Shown in pieces: positions 37,032-46,162 of a stretch of 64,000 bases of DNA. The position numbers and the translations under genes were made by a program. How positions within the stretch are numbered: position 1 is the stretch's first letter; each line of letters opens with the position of its first letter. The notes under the pieces are model-generated. The model searched no databases and was not told the DNA's origin. It worked only from the letters and a program-made list of their open reading frames with translations. The stretch is from Saprospiraceae bacterium (GTDB lineage: Bacteria > Bacteroidota > Bacteroidia > Chitinophagales > Saprospiraceae), in NCBI GenBank assembly GCA_016787525.1, contig JAEUUP010000044.1, positions 1 to 64,000 on the forward strand, read 5' to 3'.

Positions 37032-38438
37032 ATGAACAGTAGTTTATTATTGCAATATTTGAAGATATTGGATAAAAAAGAACGAAAAGAGTTGAGCTTG
37101 TTTTTACAATCGCCTTTTCACAATACGCAAGTAGAAGTGACAGAATTGTTTGATTACTTGTGTCGTCACTTAGACTCCCCCTCAGTAGTTTTTGAAAAAA
37201 CGGCGGTTTTTACGACGATTTTTCCTGGCAAAAAAAACTTCAATGATGTCTTATTGCGCCAAACGATGAGTGCTTTAACACATCTAATTCGACAGTATTT
37301 GGCATGGAAAAGCTTACAAAATGACAGCGGAACAAAAAATTTATTGCTGATAAAATCGCTGCAAGAACGCCAAGCTGAACGTTTGTTCGAGCGAGAATTG
37401 AACGATGCTTTCACCGATTTGGAACGGCAACCGCATCGGCACGCAGACTATCATCGGCAACGGTTTGACCTTTTTGCAGAAGAGTCAAAAGTTTTGAATC
37501 GGCGGCAACGCAGTGGCGACTTGCGTTTGCAGGAAATGCACGATGAACTGACACAGTTTTATTCAAGTGAATTGCTGCGACAAGCGGCAACTATGCACTC
37601 GCACCAAAGCGTCTCGAAAAGACATTATGAGCAACCTTTTTTGCCTGATATACTGAGGGGGGTACTTGATGGTAAATTGCAATCGGTGTCTGTTTCGGCT
37701 TACTATTTTGCTCATCGTGCTTTGAGTAAAGATGCTGAAGTAGGTGATTTTCAAGAACTTAAAAATATTATTGTCGTTCATTGGCAATCATTTCCTTCGT
37801 CAGAATTGCGTGATTTGTATTTATTGGCGATTAATTTTTGCATCCGACAACTGAATCGCGGTGTCGAATCTTTCAACCGCGAAGCATTAGATTTGTACAA
37901 AAATGGTTTGAACAATGGCGCACTTTTGGAAAACGGCAATATTACACCTTATACATACAATAATGCCTTGCGGCTTGCCATCAAAACAGATGATTGGGCA
38001 TGGGCAGAAAGTTTTTTAATCACATTCAAAAACAAATTACCTGCTCGCGAGCGCGAAGCGACTTTCAGATACAATCAAGCCTTGTTTTTTTTCAGAAAAA
38101 AAGATTACCCGCAAGCGATGACGCTGTTGCAGCAAGTAAACACAAAGGAAGTGCTTTACAACCTCGATGCGCGACAAATGTTGATGCGTATTTACTATGA
38201 TTTAGGTGAGTGGTCGGCTTTGGATTCACTTTTGGAGAGTTTTAAAATTTATTTGCATCGGCAAAATAATATTGGCTACCACCGTGAAAGCTATTTGAAT
38301 TTGATAAAATTCACTAATAAAATCTTGAAAACCGACCTTTCAAACGCCAAACAACGCGATATACTGAGGGGGCAAATCGAAGCGACAACTTTGGTTACAG
38401 AGAAGGGTTGGCTTTTGGAAAAATTGGTTAGTTTTTAA
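37032..38438 (+). CDS. Helical hypothetical protein
   Basis: 468 residues with no signal peptide. The opening LLLQYLKILDKKERKELSLFLQSPFHNTQVEV is one I associate with hypothetical proteins of Saprospiraceae-like bacteria. The remainder is a run of amphipathic helices, TPR- or HEAT-like (for example ATFRYNQALFFFRKKDYPQAMTLLQQV). Function is unknown. Motif copies encode SPSV (37178), ILRGVL (37652) and ILRGQI (38363). It is followed by a hairpin terminator (38505-38541). Confidence 0.7.
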   Translation: MNSSLLLQYLKILDKKERKELSLFLQSPFHNTQVEVTELFDYLCRHLDSPSVVFEKTAVFTTIFPGKKNFNDVLLRQTMSALTHLIRQYLAWKSLQNDSGTKNLLLIKSLQERQAERLFERELNDAFTDLERQPHRHADYHRQRFDLFAEESKVLNRRQRSGDLRLQEMHDELTQFYSSELLRQAATMHSHQSVSKRHYEQPFLPDILRGVLDGKLQSVSVSAYYFAHRALSKDAEVGDFQELKNIIVVHWQSFPSSELRDLYLLAINFCIRQLNRGVESFNREALDLYKNGLNNGALLENGNITPYTYNNALRLAIKTDDWAWAESFLITFKNKLPAREREATFRYNQALFFFRKKDYPQAMTLLQQVNTKEVLYNLDARQMLMRIYYDLGEWSALDSLLESFKIYLHRQNNIGYHRESYLNLIKFTNKILKTDLSNAKQRDILRGQIEATTLVTEKGWLLEKLVSF

Positions 38439-38504
38439 AAATAAGGCTGTTTCAAAAAGTATAAAGTGATTTTTCAAACAGAATTATGTTTCGTTTTTAC
38501 GAAT

Positions 38505-38541
38505 AAAGGTTTACGAAGTTTTAAAAATTTCGTAAACCTTT
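38505..38541. terminator. Terminator with GGTTTACGAA stem
   Basis: AAAGGTTTACGAA pairs with TTCGTAAACCTTT. Outside it AGGCTGT (near 38447) and ACAGCCT (near 38592) may pair, making a nested structure. The stem core equals that of the terminator at 16679-16717. Confidence 0.65.
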
Positions 38542-38617
38542 GCTCAAACCAAAACAATATTTTGTCTTAAAAATTCATCTTCCTCTTTTAAGACAGCCTC
38601 ATCTGCTTTTAAAAATA

Positions 38618-39517
38618 TCACAGCAACGCTGCCCCAAACACGCCCGCCGAGTCACCCAATTTAGGTTTCAAAAACAGTGTGTCTAAACGGGAATTGAATA
38701 CATATTTGGCAGCTTCTGCGACCCCCTCAGTATAGAGGGCATCAATATTACCCACACCGCCACCTAAGATAATCGCATCGGGGTCAATCGCATTGACAAT
38801 TTGAGAAATGGCTCTGCCAAAAAAGTAAATGAGCCGTTCTTTGGTTGCACGAGCGGCTTCGTCTGTCTCGACGCTGTCCATGATGTCGCGCAGTTTCTTT
38901 TTTGTTCCTGTTTGAGCATGGTAAAAACGCTCCAAAGCAGGACCAGAGATAATCGTTTCGACGCAACCTGTCAGCCCACAATAGCATTTGCCGCCCGATG
39001 CATCGAGAAAATTGTGTCCCCATTCGCCACCAATGCCTTGACGACCATTCCAAACGCGCCGATTGACCACCAAACCGCCACCTACGCCTGTCCCCATGAT
39101 GACACCAAAAACCACTTCGGCGTTGGGTAAGACATCAGGAACTGCACCCAAATTCGCCTCTGCGACGGCGAAACAGTTGGCATCGTTCGCCATATTGACC
39201 TCAATGCCGAGTCGTTTTGCCAAGTCTGCTTTGAACGGTTGTCCGTTCAAACAGGTTGTATTGGCGTTTTTATGGACACCCAAAACAGGGTCATTATTGC
39301 CTGGTACGCCGATACCGATTTTTGTCGCTTTTATACCTGCACTCTCTTCGAGCATAGCGACGACGCGCGTGATTTGCCCGATGATGTGTTCGTAGCCTTT
39401 TTCCGATTCAGTAGGCAGCCGCAGGCGAGCGATTACTGAGGGGTCTGTTCTTGAAGCGATGACGACACCCTCGATTTTTGTGCCGCCTAAGTCAATGCCA
39501 AAAAGTGGTTGATTCAT
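38618..39517 (-). CDS. ROK family sugar kinase
   Basis: 299 residues. ROK marks: FGIDLGGTKIEGVV (phosphate-binding), IGIGVPGN, NDANCFAVAE with the catalytic Asp, GTGVGGGLVV, and the zinc-binding CYCGLTGCVETIISGP. It phosphorylates a sugar such as glucose, fructose or N-acetylglucosamine with ATP; the exact sugar cannot be read. It is monocistronic. Motif copies encode YTEGVA (38723) and DPSVIA (39435). A possible -7 box TATTTTTG lies at 39537-39544. Confidence 0.88.
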   Translation of the reverse strand: MNQPLFGIDLGGTKIEGVVIASRTDPSVIARLRLPTESEKGYEHIIGQITRVVAMLEESAGIKATKIGIGVPGNNDPVLGVHKNANTTCLNGQPFKADLAKRLGIEVNMANDANCFAVAEANLGAVPDVLPNAEVVFGVIMGTGVGGGLVVNRRVWNGRQGIGGEWGHNFLDASGGKCYCGLTGCVETIISGPALERFYHAQTGTKKKLRDIMDSVETDEAARATKERLIYFFGRAISQIVNAIDPDAIILGGGVGNIDALYTEGVAEAAKYVFNSRLDTLFLKPKLGDSAGVFGAALL

Positions 39518-39621
39518 TTTCGTTCTATTTTTGGCTCAAAAATAAAAAAGGTAGGCAACTAATCACTATAATTTTGTTGCTTTGTCAAGAATTTAATCCG
39601 CCAATTTTGGAAATATAATCC

Positions 39622-39629
39622 TATATTTG
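39622..39629 (+). promoter_or_regulatory. -7 box of the effector-associated-domain gene
   Basis: TATATTTG, 74 bp before the start at 39703. No good -33 element is seen. Confidence 0.4.
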
Positions 39630-39702
39630 TCAATACTTTAGGTCTGAAAATAATCTACACAAAGTTATGCGCCTAATTGTATAGCTTAAAATGTAAACCA
39701 TA

Positions 39703-41427
39703 ATGAACAAACTTGAATTCATACACACCATCCGAGAACTCATTGCAGATGGTAAAACTGCCGAAGCCCTGGCCCTCATGCGAGCGAAAGTCAGCGAATT
39801 TGATGCTTCTCTCGTAACAGATGCCACACTTTTAGAAAGTCGTTTTACCAATGCTTTCAGCGACTTTGCCGTAAAAGGTATTTTGCCACGCGAAGATTAT
39901 GACCGTACAACGGCTCAAATCAACTATGCTTTACTCGAAATTGTTGAAAAATTAGAAAAAACAGTACCCCTCAGTACAGGCGGTGCAAAAAATAAGAACA
40001 GTGGGCGTATTCTGCACAATATCCCTGGCATTATGCCTGTCGGTAAAGAAAAACGCTGCGTCGTGCGCATCGCATACGACGACGAAACGCTGTTGCGCGA
40101 TTTGAAAAAAGATGAAAATACTGTCATACAAGACATCCGCATTGCAGAAGTCATGGGTGTAGAGCTGCTCGACTTCAACGAAACACCTGCATTCAACGTC
40201 CGAACCATCACTGAGGAAGAACAATTTACAAGCACTGATGACTACACACAATGGCTTTTTATGGTCAAAGCCCTGCGTGAAGGACGGTTTCCATTGACGC
40301 TCAAAGTGGCCATCATCGAAGAAGTGAATGGCAAAGAACGCAAACGCGACATCGTGTTAGAAAAAGAGGTCTTCATCATCAGCCAGATTGAAGAGCCTGC
40401 GGCTATACCAGCCCCAGCTAAACCGTCACAGCCGACTGTCACGCATTTTGAAGATACAAGTATCCGTATTAACTATGTGGCAGAAGAACAGGAGCGAGCT
40501 GTTGCCACGTCAACGCCTGCACAAAAACGCTTCTCAATGTCAGGTGTCATTTCAACTATTGGTCTCATTGTTCTGGCTTTGACAGGTTGGGTGACTTTTC
40601 AGAAGTTTAACATTCCCGAAAACAAAGATATTGTTATTGACGGAGATGGCAAGTATGGGAAAGGGCACGGCAATGAAGCTCCCACCAATGTTGTCACGTC
40701 TGACACTTCTGCAAAAGATGCTGAAAATCAAAGACTTAATGACACCGCTTCGAATTTATGGGCAGAAAAAAATAGCAATCAAAGTAAAGACATACAGGCT
40801 ATACCCAATATAGAACCACCTAAAAAGGAGGTAAATGGTAATGCCAGCAAAGACATCGTTCAAACCAAACCCAATGCCAATACATCCAAAAAGGAAATAA
40901 ACGGGAACTCTGGTAATCCCGTTGTGCAAACCAAACCCAAAACATCTGTCCCTTCCAAAGGTACAGCGACAAATAGCAGTCAATACGCAAGCCAAAAAAG
41001 CAATAAAGGTACAGGTGTGATAGCCAAACCCAATAAATCATCCAAATCATCCAATAATAAAATTACAACAAACCCCACAGCAACACAATCACCTACCAGC
41101 AGCCCACAAATCAAAATCGGTGATGTCAAAGTAGTGACAACGCCTAATGAAGTGACACAGACGACAACAACCGCTGAGCCACCGATGCGAACATTCAAAG
41201 TAAAACTGATTTTGAAGGGCGAAATGAAAAAGGCCGCTATTTCGGTAGATGGTCAACCTGTGGACAAATTCTTGAGACGCAATCTTTTAGGCACCCCTCA
41301 GTATATTGAATTCAAATCGAACAAAGAGAAGCATACGATTACTTTCAAGCGTGGCAATGTGAGTTGTAGCGTGACGGACATACCTGTTGTCAATGGTGAA
41401 ATGACAGTCGAACCTTGTAGTTTTTAA
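39703..41427 (+). CDS. Membrane protein with effector-associated domain (EAD11-like)
   Basis: 574 residues. Residues 1-90 (FIHTIRELIADGKTAEALAL to INYALLEIVEKLE) look like effector-associated domain 11, a small helical adaptor that in bacterial conflict systems couples sensors to effectors such as caspase-like or CHAT proteases. Residues about 110-235 (KRCVVRIAYDDETLLRDL to VLEKEVFII) form a beta-rich domain often found after it. One transmembrane helix (about 281-300) follows. Then comes a long Asn/Lys/Thr-rich linker with KTKPN-type repeats, and a C-terminal basic domain (RTFKVKLILKGEMKKAA to the end). No protease or nucleotidase partner is adjacent. Motif copies encode PLST (39967) and TPQY (41294). 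EAD assignment is by eye. Confidence 0.6.
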   Translation: MNKLEFIHTIRELIADGKTAEALALMRAKVSEFDASLVTDATLLESRFTNAFSDFAVKGILPREDYDRTTAQINYALLEIVEKLEKTVPLSTGGAKNKNSGRILHNIPGIMPVGKEKRCVVRIAYDDETLLRDLKKDENTVIQDIRIAEVMGVELLDFNETPAFNVRTITEEEQFTSTDDYTQWLFMVKALREGRFPLTLKVAIIEEVNGKERKRDIVLEKEVFIISQIEEPAAIPAPAKPSQPTVTHFEDTSIRINYVAEEQERAVATSTPAQKRFSMSGVISTIGLIVLALTGWVTFQKFNIPENKDIVIDGDGKYGKGHGNEAPTNVVTSDTSAKDAENQRLNDTASNLWAEKNSNQSKDIQAIPNIEPPKKEVNGNASKDIVQTKPNANTSKKEINGNSGNPVVQTKPKTSVPSKGTATNSSQYASQKSNKGTGVIAKPNKSSKSSNNKITTNPTATQSPTSSPQIKIGDVKVVTTPNEVTQTTTTAEPPMRTFKVKLILKGEMKKAAISVDGQPVDKFLRRNLLGTPQYIEFKSNKEKHTITFKRGNVSCSVTDIPVVNGEMTVEPCSF

Positions 41428-41445
41428 GGTATAAAATTGAAAAAT

Positions 41446-41485
41446 AAAAGGCGTTAAGACACCCCTCAGTATCTTAACGCCTTTT
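41446..41485. terminator. Bidirectional terminator whose loop is the ACTGAGGGG word
   Basis: A perfect 14-bp stem AAAAGGCGTTAAGA (41446-41459) with TCTTAACGCCTTTT (41472-41485). The 12-base loop (41460-41471, CACCCCTCAGTA) is a complete motif copy with its flanking T and A. It sits between two convergent genes. Confidence 0.88.
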
Positions 41486-41501
41486 TTATGCTGTGAGCAT
41501 C

Positions 41502-42248
41502 TTAAAAATTATACGTAAAACCAAAACGAATATCAATTGGACTTCTCAAATCATTGGTTTTTGAACCAATTGAAAAATTGTACAGTGCCATAATTTCATA
41601 ACCAATCAAACCGCCAGAATTATAACCTACACCTGCATAATAGTTCGTTTCGCTATAACGGAACTTGAATACTTTACCATTGACATCCTTAATAATTGTA
41701 CCAGGAGCTGTTTCTGTACCTGGTAGTTGAAAGCTGTAATAATCTGCTTCGGCGTGAGCAAAAAAGTTTTTAAACACTTTATAACGTGTGAATGCCCCTA
41801 CCGTATAATCCGTTAAATTGACCACAAGACCTTGATTTTGGCTATCTAAAACTTTGTAACGGTTGTAATTGATACCCAATCTCGGTCCAGCCGACAATCC
41901 TCCCACTATTTTATACCCAACCATAGGTGTGATACCCATTGTCAGAAGACTGTAACTGAGACCGTCGCCACCAAAATTCAAATTCATATTACCACCATAC
42001 CACAAACGGTGTTTAAAACCACCCGACTCATCGAAATATTGGTCTGTTTTTTTGCTACTCGAAGTGGTTGTTTTCTTTTTTGTCGTTGTCGAAGGCTTGC
42101 TGTCGGTATCGTTCGATTCACTGGGTTGTTCCGTTTTTTCTGTAGTTGTTGTTTTCTTTTTGCTTGGTTTGATTTGTGCCGAAACAGTCACAGACGTTGC
42201 ACACACTAAGAGCAAAGCTAGAATGCTATTTTTCATTAACGTATTCAT
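41502..42248 (-). CDS. Outer-membrane beta-barrel-like protein
   Basis: 248 residues from the ATG at 42248 (signal peptide MNTLMKNSILALLLVCATSV). The longer frame needs a TTG at 42335 that lies almost on top of the -7 box at 42333-42340. A Lys/Thr/Ser-rich low-complexity stretch (about residues 27-70, TTKKKTTTSSSKKTD) precedes a domain with alternating strands and aromatic ends. Examples are RLWYGGNMNLNFGG, YYAGVGYNSGGLIGYEIMALYNF and IRFGFTYNF. The terminal Phe and the strand pattern suit an OmpX-like barrel. No motif copy is inside. Confidence 0.65.
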   Translation of the reverse strand: MNTLMKNSILALLLVCATSVTVSAQIKPSKKKTTTTEKTEQPSESNDTDSKPSTTTKKKTTTSSSKKTDQYFDESGGFKHRLWYGGNMNLNFGGDGLSYSLLTMGITPMVGYKIVGGLSAGPRLGINYNRYKVLDSQNQGLVVNLTDYTVGAFTRYKVFKNFFAHAEADYYSFQLPGTETAPGTIIKDVNGKVFKFRYSETNYYAGVGYNSGGLIGYEIMALYNFSIGSKTNDLRSPIDIRFGFTYNF

Positions 42249-42332
42249 AGTTGTAGAATTTAAATTGTGAATGACTGATTTTTTTAAAGAGTGAAACCCT
42301 TGTTTAGAAATATGGTTTAGGTAAAAGTTTAA

Positions 42333-42340
42333 CAAAAGTA
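42333..42340 (-). promoter_or_regulatory. -7 box of the beta-barrel gene
   Basis: TACTTTTG on the minus strand, 85 bp before the chosen start at 42248. Confidence 0.45.
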
Positions 42341-42457
42341 CCTTTTTAACTACAATAACGCTGATTTCTCTACAACGGATTCCGAAAAATAATTAAAGTT
42401 TCGTTAAAATAGATGGTGAATAGAAAACCTTACCTTTTGTGCCGCAACTCCTTAAAC

Positions 42458-45400
42458 TCAAGACTTGAAAGAGGGTGGTACTGAGGGGGCGATTTTAACC
42501 AATTTTTTATCAATCAAAAATTGTCGCCAAGCGGCAGACCTTTTAGAGGTATTGTAAGTGTAAAATGTTTGATTTTCATTCAATTTTTCGTGAAAACCGA
42601 GGCGCGTACCAAAGTTAAATTCCAATAACTTGATGACCCCAAAGGTGAAATAATCGCGCTGCACACCACCACCCGTGAATGGAATCACCGATTCATGTTT
42701 CAGAATATCATACACTTTATTGTAATCAAGTACCCCCTCAGTATCCCAAAGGTTTAAGCCAAATTTTTTCAAATAAAAAACATATAACTCTTTGTTAGAC
42801 AATTTTTTATGGTTGACAACCAAGTCCCTTATTGCCTCTTTATCGTCCGAAAAAAGAGGAATACCAAAATCTGTTTGTAAAAAATGCAACGATGACTCGC
42901 CATCGGTAGAAGGTATCAGTTGGTCATACATTCCCACAACGATACCTATATCTTCGTAGGCTATCCGAGCCAAAATACCCATTTGCACAGCAGATTTGAT
43001 GGTGTTACTGGCATCCAATTGACTGACTTTTGCCAATTTATCTGCCAACGACCGACCTATATTTTCCAATTCAGCCAAGTGTGTCAATGTTGTTTGTTCT
43101 TCAAACTCTGACAACAACTCACTGGTATTCAAATAGTTGCGCAAAGCTAAAATGATGGTATCGCGTTGAGAGGGCATCATTGCACCATCGTAAATCAAAT
43201 TATTAAACCACGTAATTTTGAACATTGTATTCCAAAACGACCCAACTTCATCAATGGAATAACGAGCTATTTGTGCATTTACAAATGACCACAATTGATG
43301 TTCTGCTTGAGCCGCTTGAGCATCATCGTAAATTTTGAAAATACTCAAAAAATCATCTAACTCTTTGGGCGGAATAACCCAATTACCGAATGAGCTAAGG
43401 TCGCTACTGGCTTTCAGATAGTTTTTGAGTTTGAAATGCCGAATACTACTGAGTGGGGTCACTTTGCGCAAAAACTTCAATAGCAAAGGTTTATATTTTT
43501 CAGAAAAATGGGGATGTGACACAAATTCATTGATCTCATCAATCAGGATTTCGGGCGAAGAGTCCAATGTCTCAATAATGTTTTCGATGTTTTCGTTTTT
43601 TTTGTCAGTGGATGGCACTTCATGGAAGCCCTCGTCTTTGAGGTTCGTCGGAGGTGTCAACCATGCCAAAATGCCGTGCCGAATATTAGAGTCGCTTTCT
43701 GTTCGTGCAATCCGTTCCAGCCTCTCACACAAGTTTTTATCAAGTCTATTCAACTTATTGGTATAAAGACTACTCGTGCCACCCGTTCCAATGCGTTCAA
43801 ACAATGCCGCTTTTTTCATGTAATGTCGCAAAACATTGTCGTCAGAAACGACTTCTTGCCAATGTTTTGTATAGAAAATATCGAGTATGCGACTAACTGA
43901 AAAATTCAAATTAAGATAAGTCGAATGGAGCAACCCACAATATTCGAAGGCTGTAATATCTTTCAATGTCAATTGCCCAATGATTTGATTTTCAATCAAA
44001 TAGCGTTCTAATGGGCTACCTGTGGTTTTGAGCTTCGACCAAAGTGTAATGATGGATGGAGGTAATTTTAAGTCAATTTTTCGTGTATGACAATAAGCAG
44101 ATAACAGAGTCATATTTTCCAAAAAAGGATAATTTAACTCAGGTAAATGAACATTGTAGGAGTGTAAAAGCGGGCGAAATTTGTTCATTGCTGTTGTTAC
44201 TACTGAGGGGTCATTTTCAGTTAATTGTTGAAACGAACCCATTGCCACCGAATCATTAGGCGAGCTAAGGCGGCGAATCAGGCGTTCGACTTCTTCTGTA
44301 CGGGCAATCATTTCCTCACGACTTATGAACCGCCCTGAAGTATTGTCCCACTCGAAATTTACCCAATGAACTGCCCACCAACGGACATAAGCTTTCCAAG
44401 TTTCTATGTTTTCTATCTCAAAAGCATTGTTTTTAGGCAAATCGAAAGTTTTAGTGGTTAATTTTTGTAATAAATGAACGTATTTATCTTTATCGTCTGG
44501 TTTTAAACGAACTTGAGCCGCTAAAAAAAATAATAAACGCGGATGATGTGTTTGCAACATATCGTGTAACGCATTGCGCTGAATCCAATGAGGTGTATTT
44601 GGCGTACTCAAAATCTTACCATAATAGTCCACTTTTTCATAAAAAAAAGCCTCTCGAAAGCTCAAACTACGGTCGTATCCATAAGCTCTGAGAGCTTCTA
44701 AAGTCTCCAAAGTGTCTAAAAGCTGTTGTGTTTGTTTGAGTGAAATGGCCACATTAGTCAACTCCAAAAACACCGACGATAACAACTCTACCCGTACCAA
44801 ACCTCTATCAATAGCTTGCACAATGACCTTGAGACTCTCTTGCGAAGGGTCGGTTTTCAAACCCTCGCATAGAGCTATATATACATCAGAATAACGTTGT
44901 CCCAATATTTCGGAACTCAAAGTACGACGCAACCAGTCGTAGGCTTCGTCGGTTTGCAAGTCGGCAATTTGCTCAACAATACTATGTAAGCGTGAGTCTT
45001 CTTCTTTGTTGAGAAAAAGAGAATCGAACTTTTGGGACAAATTCAATAATTTTACTGAGGGGGTGTTTTCATTTTTTGAGATAGCTGAATTGCTAACCAG
45101 TATTTGATTATCAATGACTTGTGATTCAATGGGTGTTAAGTAAAACGCTTTTAAAATTTCTGAAAACTTTAATCCTTGTTCATGTTCGTAGAAGAAAATA
45201 AGAAACTCTTCGCGCGTGGCGGTTGTCAGGTTGATCTCATTTTTTGTAAAAAAGGTGTAACGTTGTAAAGTGTGGCGTGTCGCTTCTGCATAGAGTGGTT
45301 TATCTAAAAAAGTTGCCAAATCGCGCAACGCCCGACGATTCCCTTTTTGGATTTGTTCCTCGAGTTCTGACCATAGTGCATCCGTACCCACAGGTGCTTG

Positions 45401-45475
45401 GGCATGTAGCAAGCTGTTGTGAATGAGTAACGAGATTGCAAAATAGGTTATTATAGAGCAAAAGAATCTAAGCAT
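42458..45475 (-). CDS. Large secreted helical hypothetical protein
   Basis: 1005 residues with a signal peptide (FFCSIITYFAISLLIHNSLLHAQ). The rest is a long alpha-solenoid-like sequence, perhaps HEAT-like, without sorting domain or recognised motif. I do not recognise the family. Five ACTGAGGGG-like sites occur: exact copies at 42480, 42734, 44202 and 45054 (encoding APSV, DTEG, DPSV and TPSV) and a near-miss with an inserted T at 43447. It is monocistronic. Confidence 0.7.
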   Translation of the reverse strand: MLRFFCSIITYFAISLLIHNSLLHAQAPVGTDALWSELEEQIQKGNRRALRDLATFLDKPLYAEATRHTLQRYTFFTKNEINLTTATREEFLIFFYEHEQGLKFSEILKAFYLTPIESQVIDNQILVSNSAISKNENTPSVKLLNLSQKFDSLFLNKEEDSRLHSIVEQIADLQTDEAYDWLRRTLSSEILGQRYSDVYIALCEGLKTDPSQESLKVIVQAIDRGLVRVELLSSVFLELTNVAISLKQTQQLLDTLETLEALRAYGYDRSLSFREAFFYEKVDYYGKILSTPNTPHWIQRNALHDMLQTHHPRLLFFLAAQVRLKPDDKDKYVHLLQKLTTKTFDLPKNNAFEIENIETWKAYVRWWAVHWVNFEWDNTSGRFISREEMIARTEEVERLIRRLSSPNDSVAMGSFQQLTENDPSVVTTAMNKFRPLLHSYNVHLPELNYPFLENMTLLSAYCHTRKIDLKLPPSIITLWSKLKTTGSPLERYLIENQIIGQLTLKDITAFEYCGLLHSTYLNLNFSVSRILDIFYTKHWQEVVSDDNVLRHYMKKAALFERIGTGGTSSLYTNKLNRLDKNLCERLERIARTESDSNIRHGILAWLTPPTNLKDEGFHEVPSTDKKNENIENIIETLDSSPEILIDEINEFVSHPHFSEKYKPLLLKFLRKVTPLSSIRHFKLKNYLKASSDLSSFGNWVIPPKELDDFLSIFKIYDDAQAAQAEHQLWSFVNAQIARYSIDEVGSFWNTMFKITWFNNLIYDGAMMPSQRDTIILALRNYLNTSELLSEFEEQTTLTHLAELENIGRSLADKLAKVSQLDASNTIKSAVQMGILARIAYEDIGIVVGMYDQLIPSTDGESSLHFLQTDFGIPLFSDDKEAIRDLVVNHKKLSNKELYVFYLKKFGLNLWDTEGVLDYNKVYDILKHESVIPFTGGGVQRDYFTFGVIKLLEFNFGTRLGFHEKLNENQTFYTYNTSKRSAAWRQFLIDKKLVKIAPSVPPSFKS

Positions 45476-45609
45476 AAGTATTGATATCCAGCTGCATAGG
45501 CAAGAATCGTGTCAAAATTCGTTCATTGATGAAAAATAATTTCGTACAGTGGCAAGAAGTATATTTTTTTATATTTTTTCATGAAACGGAAATTTCCAAT
45601 GTGACAATG

Positions 45610-45617
45610 TAACTTTG
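45610..45617 (+). promoter_or_regulatory. -7 box of the lipoprotein-SCO1 unit
   Basis: TAACTTTG, 51 bp before the start at 45668. Confidence 0.5.
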
Positions 45618-45667
45618 CAAAAAATTGAATTTCGTATTACCAAAACTCTATACTAAACGCATTAAAA

Positions 45668-46108
45668 ATGATGAAAAGATTATTTTTCCTTCTGCTCACG
45701 ATAGGTTTCATAGCAACTTTAGAGGCTTGTAAAAATGAAGATAAAGAAACAGAAGCCAAGCTCAATCAAGAGATTATGAAGATTCACGACGAGGTCATGC
45801 CCAAAATGGGTGATTTGAATCGTATGAAACGCCAACTGAGTGCCTACAAAGACGAAGTGCCTGACGACAACGCCGCGATGAAAGATTCACTCATCAATGC
45901 CATTTTGCTTTTAGCAAAAACGGAAGACAATATGAACGATTGGATGGCAAATTATAAGTATCCGAATCCTGATTTGAAGCATGATGAGATGCTCAAATAC
46001 CTGAAAGGGCAACAAGACACCATCAAACAAATCAATAACGACGTGTTTATGACATTGGCTATCGGAAATGGTTTGTTGAAAAATGCACCCCAATCAGCGA
46101 GAGAATAA
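45668..46108 (+). CDS. Small helical lipoprotein
   Basis: 146 residues. The signal peptide ends in the lipobox LEAC (Cys21). The mature part is a helical hairpin with heptad-like spacing (KLNQEIMKIHDEVMPKMGDLNRMKRQL). Similar proteins in Bacteroidota have been labelled viral A-type inclusion-like, which is not informative. It lies 55 bp upstream of the SCO1-type gene on the same strand, so the pair is probably one operon and may act in copper or electron-transport assembly in the periplasm. Confidence 0.65.
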   Translation: MMKRLFFLLLTIGFIATLEACKNEDKETEAKLNQEIMKIHDEVMPKMGDLNRMKRQLSAYKDEVPDDNAAMKDSLINAILLLAKTEDNMNDWMANYKYPNPDLKHDEMLKYLKGQQDTIKQINNDVFMTLAIGNGLLKNAPQSARE

Positions 46109-46162
46109 ATGTGAAAGATTTTTGTTAAACGTTTTATTGTCAATCTTTTACAATCAAAAAAC

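Noticed and set aside
42249-42335. Longer TTG start for the beta-barrel gene
   Set aside because: It overlaps a -7 box and removes the signal peptide from the N-terminus.
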